In this document: positions 7,347 to 15,847 of the stretch, piece after piece
Layout of the letters: each line of letters begins with the position of its first letter
Position numbering within the stretch: position 1 is the stretch's first letter
Source of the DNA: Clostridia bacterium
GTDB taxonomy: Bacteria > Bacillota > Clostridia > Christensenellales > UBA3700
DNA length: 42,170 nt
NCBI GenBank assembly: GCA_900772745.1
Contig: CAAGRV010000200.1
Coordinates: forward strand, 1 to 42,170
Reading direction: 5' to 3'
Notes under the pieces: model-generated
The model's input: the letters and a program-made list of their open reading frames with translations, nothing else
Database searches by the model: none
Told to the model about the DNA's origin: nothing
Position numbers and translations under genes: made by a program

Positions 7347-8156
7347 TTATTTTATACACAAAATCTTTTTGCTGTGAGTAGGTAAATCTACCGCTATACT
7401 GCCTAGCTCGATATACTTATTCTTGCCGTGATAGTCCGTGCCCCCGCTCACTGCCATACGGTATTTGCTGGCGAGTTGGAGGAGTGCTTTGACTGTCTTT
7501 TCGTCGTGAGTAGGATAGAAAGCTTCCAATCCCGTCAAGCCGTAAGGCTGGAGCCCCGCAAGATAGTCTTCAAGCTTTCTGTCTTGGAAAAATCTCAATG
7601 GGTGGGCGATGAACGCTTGCCCTTTGGCTTGGCGAATAAGTCTAACACCTTCGAGCGGTGTTATCCTTTTGGACGGAATGTACGCAACGCCCCTACTGCC
7701 GAGATACCTCTCAAAAGCCTCGTTGACGCCTGCAACGTACCCCGACTTGATGAGCTCTTGGGCAACGTGCATTCTGCCAATCGAATTCTCGTCTTTGATT
7801 TTGTCCCAATCAACGTGGACGTTGAATGTGGCAAGCCTGTCAATAATTTTCTTTATTCTCTTTCGTCTTTGGTCGGCAAAATCGGCAATGGATTGGTTGA
7901 GTATGTCGCTATCTCTATCGAAATTGTATCCCAAAATATGCACTTCACAGTTGGCAAAAGTGGACAACTCTATGCCGTCAATGACTTGCAAGTTGGTTGA
8001 CTTTGCACATTCTCTAAGCTCGTCAAGTCCAGCGATGGTGTCGTGGTCGGTCAACGCAATCGTCGTCATACCAAGGCTGACTGCCTTGGTGACAATCTCG
8101 CATGGGCTATCCGTGCCGTCGCTCATTGAGGAGTGAATGTGCAAATCAATCTTCAT
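7347..8156 (-). CDS. PHP-domain metal-dependent phosphoesterase
   Basis: The 269 residues begin KIDLHIHSSMSDGTDSP and carry ALTDHDT and GIELS, the metal-binding motifs of the PHP family. The order resembles the YciV/RNase AM and 3',5'-nucleoside bisphosphate phosphatase group. HPLRF and GGTDYHG supply further metal ligands. Degradation of short RNA or nucleotide bisphosphates is plausible but not proven here. The start overlaps the end of rmuC by 11 bp and has AAGGAG, so translation is coupled. Confidence 0.85.
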   Translation of the reverse strand: MKIDLHIHSSMSDGTDSPCEIVTKAVSLGMTTIALTDHDTIAGLDELRECAKSTNLQVIDGIELSTFANCEVHILGYNFDRDSDILNQSIADFADQRRKRIKKIIDRLATFNVHVDWDKIKDENSIGRMHVAQELIKSGYVAGVNEAFERYLGSRGVAYIPSKRITPLEGVRLIRQAKGQAFIAHPLRFFQDRKLEDYLAGLQPYGLTGLEAFYPTHDEKTVKALLQLASKYRMAVSGGTDYHGKNKYIELGSIAVDLPTHSKKILCIK

Positions 8157-9540
8157 CTACTTCTCCTTCTAGCCTTGGCGCACTTGCCTCTCCAAGTTCT
8201 TCGTTGAGCATATCCACTTTGGATAGTTTCTTTTGGATTATGTTGTTGCGCTTGTCTATTTCTTCTATGCTACCCATCAAACTGTTGGTCTTCTTTTTCA
8301 AGCCCTCGATAAGGTCGGTAAACTTGCCATAATCTTTCTTGAATGCGCCCATAAGCTTGACAATCTCTCCGCTCTTTTTTTGGATTTGGAGAGTGGTAAA
8401 GCCCATTTGCAAGCTGTTGAGCAAAGCTGATATAGTGGTCGGTCCGCATATTGTGATATGATGTGAATTTTGAAGTTCACTGCACAAGTTGCTGTCCTTG
8501 ATAATCTCTGCATACAAGCCTTCGGTAGGCAAGTACATGATGGCAAAGTTGGTTGTCTTTGGCGGATTGATATATTTGCCACTGATAGATTTTGCCTCTT
8601 CTTTGATACGTGTAATGAGTTTCTTTTTCTCTATTTCCACTTGGACTAGATCGCCTTGCTCGCTGGCATCGACAAGTCTGTTGTAGTCTTCGATAGGGAA
8701 TTTTGCATCAATAGGCAAATAAACTTTGTCGTCGGCTTGCCCTGGCATAACGATGGCAAAGTCCACCATATTGTTCTTGTCAATGTTGAATTGGCGTTCG
8801 TATTGGTTGGGCGCAAGTATTTGTTCGAGCAAAGATTGGAGCGACACTTCTCCCCAAGTTCCACGAGTCTTGACATTGGTAAACGCCTTGTTTAGGTTGC
8901 CTACACGCTCGGACAAACTTTGCATTTCTCCAAAACCTTTTTGCACGGCGTCGAGTCGCTCGTTGACCATTTGGAAAGCGTTTTTGATACGGCTGTCTAA
9001 GGTGCTAGACAATTTTTCGTCCACCGTTTCACGCATTTTTTCGAGTTGTTTTTCGTTGTCTTCTCTCACGGCAGACAACTTTTTGTCTACTTCGTCTTTC
9101 ATCTCTGAGATAGACGTGCGGATTTCTTGTTTCATCTCGCCCAAATTTTGCTTGGTATTTTGGTTGAGCGTTTCCATAGACTTGGTAATCTCTTCTTTCA
9201 AGTCGCCAACGCTTGACTTGGTGTCCTTGGTCAAGTCTTCCATTTGTTTGGAAAATCTCTCCATATATTGGGAAAGTATTGGAGTTATGCTTTGGTTGGC
9301 GGTGTTGAAGTTGGACACAATGTGGTCACGAGCACTGTTGATAGACTTTTCGTTGTGCTCTTTGACAAGGTCTACCGCCTCGTGCAAGTTGTCGGTGTTT
9401 TCGTCAAAACGGGCAATAACTTCGTCCATTGAGTTTGCTCCACCCTTGCCCTTTTTGGAAAAATAAACAGCCAAAAGAATAAGTCCTACCATCCCTTCGA
9501 CTACTCCCAAAATTGCAACAATAAGCGTCATCATTTCCAT
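8146..9540 (-). CDS. rmuC: DNA recombination protein RmuC homologue
   Basis: RmuC proteins are inner-membrane-anchored, nuclease-like factors that limit rearrangements between inverted repeats. This copy has one N-terminal membrane segment (about 4-24), a long coiled coil (about 40-200, rich in E/K/Q with repeated KEEI and MKQEI heptads) and the RmuC domain (about 205-400), including TRGTWGEVSLQSLLEQIL and LPIDAKFPIEDY. I set the start at the ATG at 9540, preceded by GGAG; an upstream in-frame GTG lies inside that ribosome site. It overlaps cca by 10 bp and the PHP gene by 11 bp. Confidence 0.92.
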   Translation of the reverse strand: MEMMTLIVAILGVVEGMVGLILLAVYFSKKGKGGANSMDEVIARFDENTDNLHEAVDLVKEHNEKSINSARDHIVSNFNTANQSITPILSQYMERFSKQMEDLTKDTKSSVGDLKEEITKSMETLNQNTKQNLGEMKQEIRTSISEMKDEVDKKLSAVREDNEKQLEKMRETVDEKLSSTLDSRIKNAFQMVNERLDAVQKGFGEMQSLSERVGNLNKAFTNVKTRGTWGEVSLQSLLEQILAPNQYERQFNIDKNNMVDFAIVMPGQADDKVYLPIDAKFPIEDYNRLVDASEQGDLVQVEIEKKKLITRIKEEAKSISGKYINPPKTTNFAIMYLPTEGLYAEIIKDSNLCSELQNSHHITICGPTTISALLNSLQMGFTTLQIQKKSGEIVKLMGAFKKDYGKFTDLIEGLKKKTNSLMGSIEEIDKRNNIIQKKLSKVDMLNEELGEASAPRLEGEVDED

Positions 9541-10886
9541 TCTTTCTCCTTCCACCTTGTAGCCAATTCTACAAGCTGTTGTTTGGTATATTTTTTGTTT
9601 TGACTGATAGATAACTCGACCATTCTGCCTAGCATTTCGCCCACTTGTTTGCCCTTGATACCTAGCGCCAACAAGTCTTTGCCGTCCAATGGCAACTGCT
9701 TGATTGTCATTGCAATTTTGTCTTTTTGCATTTGTGCACGGGTGACAAGTAGCCTTTGGGCGGTGAGCGATACCGCATTGTCGTCGCCAGTGGTCGCCTT
9801 GCTGTCCGCTGTCATCAGCTGGGCAAGGTCGTCCAAAATATCTAGGTTGGTGGCAACGAATTTACGAATGGTCACTTCCCTTGCCGTGTTGGTTAGGTCG
9901 AACATATGATTGGCAATCAAGTTGCAAACCCAAGTTTTTTCCTTGTTGGGGAATTTGTACTCCGTCAACCACTCTCTCGCCAGTTCACTGCCTACTTGGG
10001 CGTGATTGTACATATTGCCGTCTTGCGCCATGCACTCTGCTTTGCCTATGTCGTGCAACAATGCCGCCAATCGCAAATGCTTGGGAGCATATCCCATACA
10101 CTTGATAGAATGTTCGAGCACGTCATAGCGGTGGTACAAATGATTTTGTTCCAGTCCGCCACCACGAGCAAGCTGAGGACATATCTTGGCAAGTACTCCG
10201 CTGTGATACATACTGCGCAAAGCCCTTTCGCAATGGTCGCCTTGCACGATTTTTTCTAGTTCGACTTGCACTCTCTCGACGGAAATGTCGTCCAGCCTGT
10301 CTGCTAGCTTGCTTGCCGTAGCGTAAGTCGTTGGCTCTATCTCGTACCCAAGCACTGACTGAAAACGGAACAACCGCAAAATACGTAACCCGTCTTCTTC
10401 GAATACAAGGTTGCTATCTCTGGTCGTGCGAATAAGCTTGTGATGGATATCTTCCACTCCGCCAAGCACGTCCACAATCTTGGCTTGCTTGATGTCAAAA
10501 TAAACTGCATTGCAACGAAAATCTCTTCGCAAACAATCTTCTTGGACACTGCCCACGAATTGGACGCTCAACGGTCTGTGAGTGCCTTTGGCTGTCGGGT
10601 AGCTGTCACTGCGGAAAGTCGTATATTCGTACTTGTGCTCTTTGCCACATACGATAACCGTGCCAATGCGTTCGCTAGCCTCTTGGACATTCCAACCTAT
10701 GCTTTTGGCAAGTTTGGTCACTTCGTCCACCATCAACGGCGAACAAATATCTATGTCGGGATTGTTGCCTGCCGTCTTGCCCCCTACCAAATAATCTCGC
10801 ACAAAACCGCCCACTATATAAAGTGGTCTATCATCATCGAATAGCGATGCAAATGTGACAAGTTCGGTAGGTACTTTGGTTATCAT
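9531..10886 (-). CDS. cca: CCA-adding tRNA nucleotidyltransferase
   Basis: Adds or repairs the 3' CCA of tRNAs. The 451-residue protein has the class II nucleotidyltransferase head (YIVGGFVRDYLVGG, catalytic DID near residue 47), the RRDF motif that binds the incoming nucleotide, EDGLRILRLFRF, and a C-terminal HD domain (LLHDIGK with HxxxxG). Bacterial CCA enzymes and poly(A) polymerases share this layout; CCA addition is far more likely in a Gram-positive. It overlaps hpt by 4 bp (ATGA), a coupled start. Several tRNA genes in this window encode CCA, so repair may be its main task for those. Confidence 0.9.
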   Translation of the reverse strand: MITKVPTELVTFASLFDDDRPLYIVGGFVRDYLVGGKTAGNNPDIDICSPLMVDEVTKLAKSIGWNVQEASERIGTVIVCGKEHKYEYTTFRSDSYPTAKGTHRPLSVQFVGSVQEDCLRRDFRCNAVYFDIKQAKIVDVLGGVEDIHHKLIRTTRDSNLVFEEDGLRILRLFRFQSVLGYEIEPTTYATASKLADRLDDISVERVQVELEKIVQGDHCERALRSMYHSGVLAKICPQLARGGGLEQNHLYHRYDVLEHSIKCMGYAPKHLRLAALLHDIGKAECMAQDGNMYNHAQVGSELAREWLTEYKFPNKEKTWVCNLIANHMFDLTNTAREVTIRKFVATNLDILDDLAQLMTADSKATTGDDNAVSLTAQRLLVTRAQMQKDKIAMTIKQLPLDGKDLLALGIKGKQVGEMLGRMVELSISQNKKYTKQQLVELATRWKEKEWK

Positions 10887-11407
10887 TCTAGGCTGAGCAC
10901 TCCTACGTAAGGCAAGTTGCGGTATTTTTGGTCATAGTCCAATCCATAGCCTACGACGAACTCGTCTGGAATCTCGAATCCCGTATAGTCGCCTTGGAAT
11001 TCTACCTTGCGACGACTTGGCTTGTCTAGGAAAGTCACAACTTTGAGCGAATTTGGCTTACGCTCTTTGAGCAAACGAGTCAATGCAAACAACGTGTGCC
11101 CACTGTCGATGATGTCTTCTACAACTATTACGTCCTTGCCCGCAATATCTTCGGCAAGGTCCTTCTTGATTTTTACATTGCCACTCGATATGGTCGATGC
11201 GCCATAGCTCGATACAACCATTGTATCTACTCGCACTGGCAAGTTGATTTCTCTGATAAGATCGGCGAAAAATACGATTGAGCCTTTGAGAATACATACC
11301 ATATATGGCTCTTTGCCTTGGTAGTCTTTGGTGATTTGTGCGCCCATCTCTTTGACCTTTTCAGCGATTTCTTGTTGGCTGAAAAGTTGTTTTGTAATAG
11401 TTTCCAT
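10883..11407 (-). CDS. hpt: Hypoxanthine phosphoribosyltransferase
   Basis: Salvages hypoxanthine and guanine with PRPP to give IMP and GMP. The 174 residues match the bacterial enzyme. The PRPP loop is VVEDIIDSGHTL (about 96-106), the flexible loop region is SYGASTISSG, and CILKGS (38-43) is the substrate loop. ACAGGAG precedes the ATG, which overlaps the tilS stop by one base (TAATG). The pair tilS-hpt is widely conserved in Firmicutes, usually with ftsH next; here cca and rmuC follow instead. Confidence 0.96.
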   Translation of the reverse strand: METITKQLFSQQEIAEKVKEMGAQITKDYQGKEPYMVCILKGSIVFFADLIREINLPVRVDTMVVSSYGASTISSGNVKIKKDLAEDIAGKDVIVVEDIIDSGHTLFALTRLLKERKPNSLKVVTFLDKPSRRKVEFQGDYTGFEIPDEFVVGYGLDYDQKYRNLPYVGVLSLE

Positions 11408-12708
11408 TATTTATCTCCTGTGTTTTTGTATGCTTTGATATAACAAATATGTGTGGTGCGGTCGGTGATGGCTACCTTGGAGGAAATCTCGATTGGGAGC
11501 ACTGCCAACACGTCATTTTCTTTGGCAATCACGATGAGTGAGCCCCGCTCTCTGAGTGGAACTTTCTTGTCCGTCAAGAAGTCGCCTAGACTCTTTGTGC
11601 CACCGCCAAACTTGGTGAATTTGTCACCCGCCTTGCGAACTCTCAACCAGCTGTCTGCCAATTTGTCAAAATCCGCCCTAAGACAATCTTGCATAGGACT
11701 GAATGATATTTCTACTCTCCACTCGCCCATATCGAACACGCCTATGTCCAACTTGGCTGGCAAAATCTCTCCTCTATGTTTGGACGAGAGCACAATACGC
11801 TCTTGCTCTTTGTAGGCTGTCACGCCCCACGGCAAGTCTATCCTTGCACCCACGCTCTTGCAAGATAGGTCGTACAACAAGTCAACGTGTCTTTGTTCGA
11901 AGTCCACTCTCCAACCCATTTTGTCAAGCCCCGCAAAAATACTGCCTGTCGCTACAATATCTCGTCTGTCAAATAGCGACAGCGGAAAAATTAAGTCGCC
12001 TTGCTCGACCTTGAACTCCACTAGGTGTTTGTCCAAAAATTGTTGCATCATCGTAGCGGTCGTCGCCAAACGGGATATGTTGGCAACCGCCGATGGATAA
12101 ATCTCTTGGATAAGCGGAAGTATCTCATGTCTGATTTTGTTGCGAGAATAGTCTGTTTGCTCGTTGGTGCTGTCTACAAGATAATCCCAGCCATTGAGTT
12201 TCATCTTCTCTTGGATTTGGCTCGAAGATATGCCTAGGAGCGGACGAAGTAACATTCCGTCATCTAGGCTCATTCCGCACAAACCTTTGATGCCACTTCC
12301 ACGAAAAACGTGCATAAGCACGGACTCGGCTTGGTCGTCCATGTGGTGGGCGGTGACTACTCTCTGCGCCTTGCCAAGTGCTACGACTTGGGCAAAAATC
12401 TCTCTGCGACGAAGTCGCGCGCCTTGTTCTGTGCCATATCCATTGCGTCGACAATATGAAGATATATCTTCGTCATAATAGTCACACTCCACGCCGTTGT
12501 CCGCACAAAATTGGCGTACAAAATCGCTGTCACGGTCGCTCTCTGCGCCACGCAAATTGTGATTGATATTGATAACAAAAAACGCTGGCAATTCTTCTTT
12601 GTTCTCAACAAAAAGGTGGAGCAAATACATTGAGTCTTTGCCTCCACTGACTGCAAGTGCCAATTTTTTGAATTGTCTTAAATACTCCAACACGCTTTTG
12701 TCCAACAT
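11407..12708 (-). CDS. tilS: tRNA(Ile)-lysidine synthase
   Basis: Converts C34 of tRNA-Ile(CAU) to lysidine, so that it reads AUA. The ATP-binding P-loop SGGKDS is at residues 21-26, followed by typical N-type PP-loop features (HHMDDQAES, RPLL, NKIRHEILP) and a C-terminal TilS domain (GGGTKSLGDFLTDKKVP). I start the protein at the ATG at 12708, giving 433 residues; a longer frame reaches 12738 but runs through the promoter. No ribosome binding site is seen. A perfect -10 lies 6 nt before this ATG, which suggests leaderless translation. First gene of tilS-hpt-cca-rmuC-PHP-vanW. Confidence 0.94.
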   Translation of the reverse strand: MLDKSVLEYLRQFKKLALAVSGGKDSMYLLHLFVENKEELPAFFVININHNLRGAESDRDSDFVRQFCADNGVECDYYDEDISSYCRRNGYGTEQGARLRRREIFAQVVALGKAQRVVTAHHMDDQAESVLMHVFRGSGIKGLCGMSLDDGMLLRPLLGISSSQIQEKMKLNGWDYLVDSTNEQTDYSRNKIRHEILPLIQEIYPSAVANISRLATTATMMQQFLDKHLVEFKVEQGDLIFPLSLFDRRDIVATGSIFAGLDKMGWRVDFEQRHVDLLYDLSCKSVGARIDLPWGVTAYKEQERIVLSSKHRGEILPAKLDIGVFDMGEWRVEISFSPMQDCLRADFDKLADSWLRVRKAGDKFTKFGGGTKSLGDFLTDKKVPLRERGSLIVIAKENDVLAVLPIEISSKVAITDRTTHICYIKAYKNTGDK

Positions 12709-12714
12709 ACATAA

Positions 12715-12743
12715 ATTATAATATAAAAGCGTGTACAAATCAA
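12715..12743 (-). promoter_or_regulatory. Promoter of the tilS operon
   Basis: TTGATT (12738-12743), an exact 17-bp spacer and TATAAT (12715-12720). Initiation 7 bases after the -10 would fall on the A of the tilS ATG at 12708. Confidence 0.8.
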
Positions 12744-12755
12744 TACTTTGAGGTT

Positions 12756-15032
12756 TTATTGGGATAAAAATATTCTGAACGCTATCACCGTCGCATCGTC
12801 TTGCAATCCTATCCGTCTAGCTTGCCCCATAATCTCGTCGCACACGACTTGGGGATTGAGCGAACCTATCTTGTCAAGTATGAGCGTTATGCCGTCTGGC
12901 GTAAGAGCGTCGTTGATACCGTCTGATACCACCACCGCCATATCGCCCACCACCAACATTTGGCGACTTATCTGCGGATTGGCGTCTTCGATGATACCCA
13001 TCGGGAGCGCAACCGCCGGAACAATTTCGACAGTGGACTCTCGCCTTATATAGCTCTCCACACCGCCCAATTTGATGAAGTCCACCAAAGCATTGTCAAG
13101 GTCAACTACGCACATATCCAGCGCACAAAAGTTGTCTTGCGAGGTGACCGCAAGCAATCTGTTGATGAGCGAGAGCGAGCGGGCATTGTCCCAGCCTACC
13201 TTGTAATAGTTGGCTACCATTTCCATTGCCTTGGTGCTGTCGTGTTGGGCATTTTCGCCACTGCCCATTCCGTCGCATAGCGCAACCAAAACTTTGCTCC
13301 CGCCTATCTTGATAACCTTGACTATATCCCCACAAGCTACCGAGCCTTGCTTGATTTGTTGGCAAAATCCGTATGCAAGATTGTACTTGGAAGATGGCAA
13401 AAGATTGATATGTATTCGGTTTTCGCCAATTTTTGTCATTTCTTCGTCCAGCTGTAAACGGTGTCCGACCACCTTTTGGGCAACCTTGATAAGCATATCG
13501 TTGTCTAGGTCTTGTTCCCTGACTACCATAGACAAACTTACCCCGCCACTGCACGACATTGTCATCACTTCACTGCACACAATGTTGTATTCGGCAAGCT
13601 CGCTCACCAGCCTATCTTCCATCTCCAAATCCACACTGCCACTATCTAGCAAATTTTGGCTGAGCTGTCCCAATGCACCGCCCACACCAGCAAGCTGACT
13701 TGCCATCAGCTGACTATCTCTGCCATAGTTTTTCCTTGCCGTTCGCCTTGCCAAATAACTGCCAACTAGGCTGTTGGTGGTGGCAAGGAGCTGTGGAATT
13801 TTGTTGCAATGAGCATTGACGAAGTTGGGCAAATCCACCAGCGACGCTCTGCCTGTCGCCAGTCCGCTGGATATAACGCTCTCGAAAATCGTGCTGGTCT
13901 GCTTGCCCAGCGCACGAAAACACTCTTCTCGCCTTTCGCACTTGTTGCAAGTGCAAGTCATCAACTCGCTAGCTAGCACAACTTCCGCTTTGTCGTCGGT
14001 AGTGATAGTTTGGCTGTAATGACAATATGCGTCCGCCATCTCATAGAACACTTTGGATATACCGCTCACTCGGTGGGATAGGTCGGCTTTGGCTCTGTCT
14101 AACAAAGTTTTGGCAGAAACGCTACTGCTGACTTCTTTGTAGATTGGAATTCTATCGAGCAAGGCTTTGGGCAAAATTGTGCATATCAACGCCCCGACAG
14201 CAAACCCTATCATTGCGCCATAATCTATCACTCCAAAATACTCAAAATAGACTTGGAGCAAACACCACATAAGCACAACGGCAACGCCCGCTAGGTATCT
14301 GTTGTATTTGACGAACACCCAACCCGCCAGCACGACTGCCAGCGTTTTGCCCACAATCTCCAATCCAAGCCCACCCAAAGAGCCCCCAAGCGATATGCCA
14401 AAACTTGCCACCACCGCAATATGCAAAGGGAGCTTGAACACCGTCAGCACACAACACGCCCCAAGCGCCAAATAGTATGGACGAAAACCCACTATGCTCA
14501 CACTGTAAAGTCCAAGCGACAACATAGCGCAAAGCACCACTCCGCCTATACATTCGTTGGTGGACAGTCTGTGCATATTACCCCGCACGCACACGCCACG
14601 CACAAAATCTAAGCAAAAAAACGTGACCAACTGGCAGACAAGCACGTTGATGACGAGATAGAGAGGATTGGTATCGAACATATCCACCAGCACGAGCGGC
14701 AAAAGTGACAAAAAGCCAAAGATATTGCACGCAAGCATTCCCATTGGACGGCGAAGGCGGTGATAGATGATATGTGTTAGGCACATAATGACAACTGGCG
14801 ATAGGGCGTACACTATGCCCGCAAGTGACGGATTGGCAAGCAAGCACCCTGCTATGTACATAGGTGACAAAATCCACACGTTGAGTCCGCACATAACGAG
14901 TGCAACATAGAGTGATATTGCCACTCCGAGCAAGTCTTGGACAAGTCTTGCCCTAGCAAGTAGCCAAAAGAACGCCATACAAGATAAATATACGCCCACG
15001 CCTTTCAGTTTTTGTTTACTATTTGTTTTCAT
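12756..15032 (-). CDS. spoIIE: Stage II sporulation protein E (PP2C phosphatase)
   Basis: Membrane phosphatase that dephosphorylates SpoIIAA and thereby activates sigma-F in the forespore. The 758 residues hold about ten hydrophobic segments in the first 300, a central region with a small cysteine cluster (CTCNKCERREEC) that helps assembly at the septum, and a C-terminal PP2C domain (about 555-758). The metal-binding aspartates lie in ALCDGMGSGE and VVSDGIND. SpoIIE followed by tilS and hpt is a conserved Firmicutes order. No clear ribosome site; the -10-like TATGCT ends 6 nt before the ATG. Direct evidence that the organism belongs to a sporulating lineage. Confidence 0.94.
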   Translation of the reverse strand: MKTNSKQKLKGVGVYLSCMAFFWLLARARLVQDLLGVAISLYVALVMCGLNVWILSPMYIAGCLLANPSLAGIVYALSPVVIMCLTHIIYHRLRRPMGMLACNIFGFLSLLPLVLVDMFDTNPLYLVINVLVCQLVTFFCLDFVRGVCVRGNMHRLSTNECIGGVVLCAMLSLGLYSVSIVGFRPYYLALGACCVLTVFKLPLHIAVVASFGISLGGSLGGLGLEIVGKTLAVVLAGWVFVKYNRYLAGVAVVLMWCLLQVYFEYFGVIDYGAMIGFAVGALICTILPKALLDRIPIYKEVSSSVSAKTLLDRAKADLSHRVSGISKVFYEMADAYCHYSQTITTDDKAEVVLASELMTCTCNKCERREECFRALGKQTSTIFESVISSGLATGRASLVDLPNFVNAHCNKIPQLLATTNSLVGSYLARRTARKNYGRDSQLMASQLAGVGGALGQLSQNLLDSGSVDLEMEDRLVSELAEYNIVCSEVMTMSCSGGVSLSMVVREQDLDNDMLIKVAQKVVGHRLQLDEEMTKIGENRIHINLLPSSKYNLAYGFCQQIKQGSVACGDIVKVIKIGGSKVLVALCDGMGSGENAQHDSTKAMEMVANYYKVGWDNARSLSLINRLLAVTSQDNFCALDMCVVDLDNALVDFIKLGGVESYIRRESTVEIVPAVALPMGIIEDANPQISRQMLVVGDMAVVVSDGINDALTPDGITLILDKIGSLNPQVVCDEIMGQARRIGLQDDATVIAFRIFLSQ

Positions 15033-15038
15033 AGCCTT

Positions 15039-15072
15039 AGCATAAATCTTGACGGCTGACGAATTTCGACTA
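15039..15072 (-). promoter_or_regulatory. Candidate Spo0A-controlled promoter of spoIIE
   Basis: TATGCT (15039-15044) is a possible -10 box 6 nt before the start codon. TAGTCGAAA (15064-15072) is one change from the Spo0A box core TGTCGAA and covers the place of the -35 box. A 0A box over a poor -35 is the known layout of Spo0A-activated sigma-A promoters, including spoIIE of Bacillus. No good -35 is present otherwise. Confidence 0.5.
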
Positions 15073-15089
15073 TCTTTGCCGAATGTAGG

Positions 15090-15755
15090 CTATTTTTGTA
15101 TGTTGGGAGAGCTGGACAAACAAAGTATAGTTGGTTTGGACGACTTGTAGCCCTTGTGCTGGGAATGATTGAACCACAACGGACGCAACTTGCCTACCGC
15201 AATGTCCGCAATATGCCCGCCCGTCGCAACAACGGCTTGGTCGCTCCAATTTCCTATCACCACACACCCTACCGCCAAAGAAAGCGCTTGGAGCATAGTC
15301 AAAGATTGGGCCGTGATTGGGCTGTGATTGCAGTGCACGATATATCTAAGCTCCATGCCAATGTACTTGCTCCAAATGTCAGCATACATTATGTCGCTGT
15401 CTATGACAAGTCCTATTTTGCCCGCCTCGGTATATGCCAAAAATATACAATTTCTCGATACGTATCCACATTTTGCATTTATCTCGTCTTGCAAACACAC
15501 TACTCTGCCACTATCCAACACCGCCACACTGTTGGAGCACTTGCCACCATCAAAGCACCTGAGCGGAACGACAATCGTCGACTGAGTACTCCTCGACAAC
15601 TCCAACATATCCCCCATATCCGCATTGAATGGTTGAGCTATGTCCACTCTGCCTACCACATTTCTACCCAACACCACCATATCGCCCTTGCCAAAGACTT
15701 TGCCATACTTCTCCGCCAAGTCTTCGGCTGTTATATCCGACACACAATAGACCAT
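15090..15755 (-). CDS. Unrecognised protein, possibly a degenerate nitrilase-like fold
   Basis: 221 residues from the ATG at 15755 (a longer frame to 15806 begins with an unlikely hydrophobic leader). I do not recognise the family with confidence. The middle (AYTEAGKIGLVIDSDIMYADIWSKYIGMELRYIV) resembles the core of carbon-nitrogen hydrolases, where one expects KIGVxICYD...RxLxxxGA. The nucleophile cysteine is replaced (IDSD), so it would be inactive if related. It is rich in cysteine and has no membrane segment. It lies 57 bp upstream of spoIIE on the same strand, after the terminator of the pfk pair. No ribosome site is visible. Confidence 0.6.
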   Translation of the reverse strand: MVYCVSDITAEDLAEKYGKVFGKGDMVVLGRNVVGRVDIAQPFNADMGDMLELSRSTQSTIVVPLRCFDGGKCSNSVAVLDSGRVVCLQDEINAKCGYVSRNCIFLAYTEAGKIGLVIDSDIMYADIWSKYIGMELRYIVHCNHSPITAQSLTMLQALSLAVGCVVIGNWSDQAVVATGGHIADIAVGKLRPLWFNHSQHKGYKSSKPTILCLSSSPNIQK

Positions 15756-15804
15756 ATTTATTGTATGAACAATATGCCAAAATGGAAAATAAAATAAAAA
15801 TTGC

Positions 15805-15834
15805 AAAAAAAATAGGCCACCCGAAGGTAGCCTA
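15805..15834 (-). terminator. Terminator of pfkA-pfp
   Basis: TAGGCTACC-TTCG-GGTGGCCTA (15813-15834 on the minus strand) with a stable UUCG tetraloop, followed by eight T (15805-15812). Confidence 0.95.
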
Positions 15835-15847
15835 AATTGTCTAAAAA

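Noticed and set aside
15755..15765. The gene at 15090-15755 as leaderless
   Set aside because: The -10-like TACAAT is only 4 nt from the ATG, too close for normal initiation upstream of the start.
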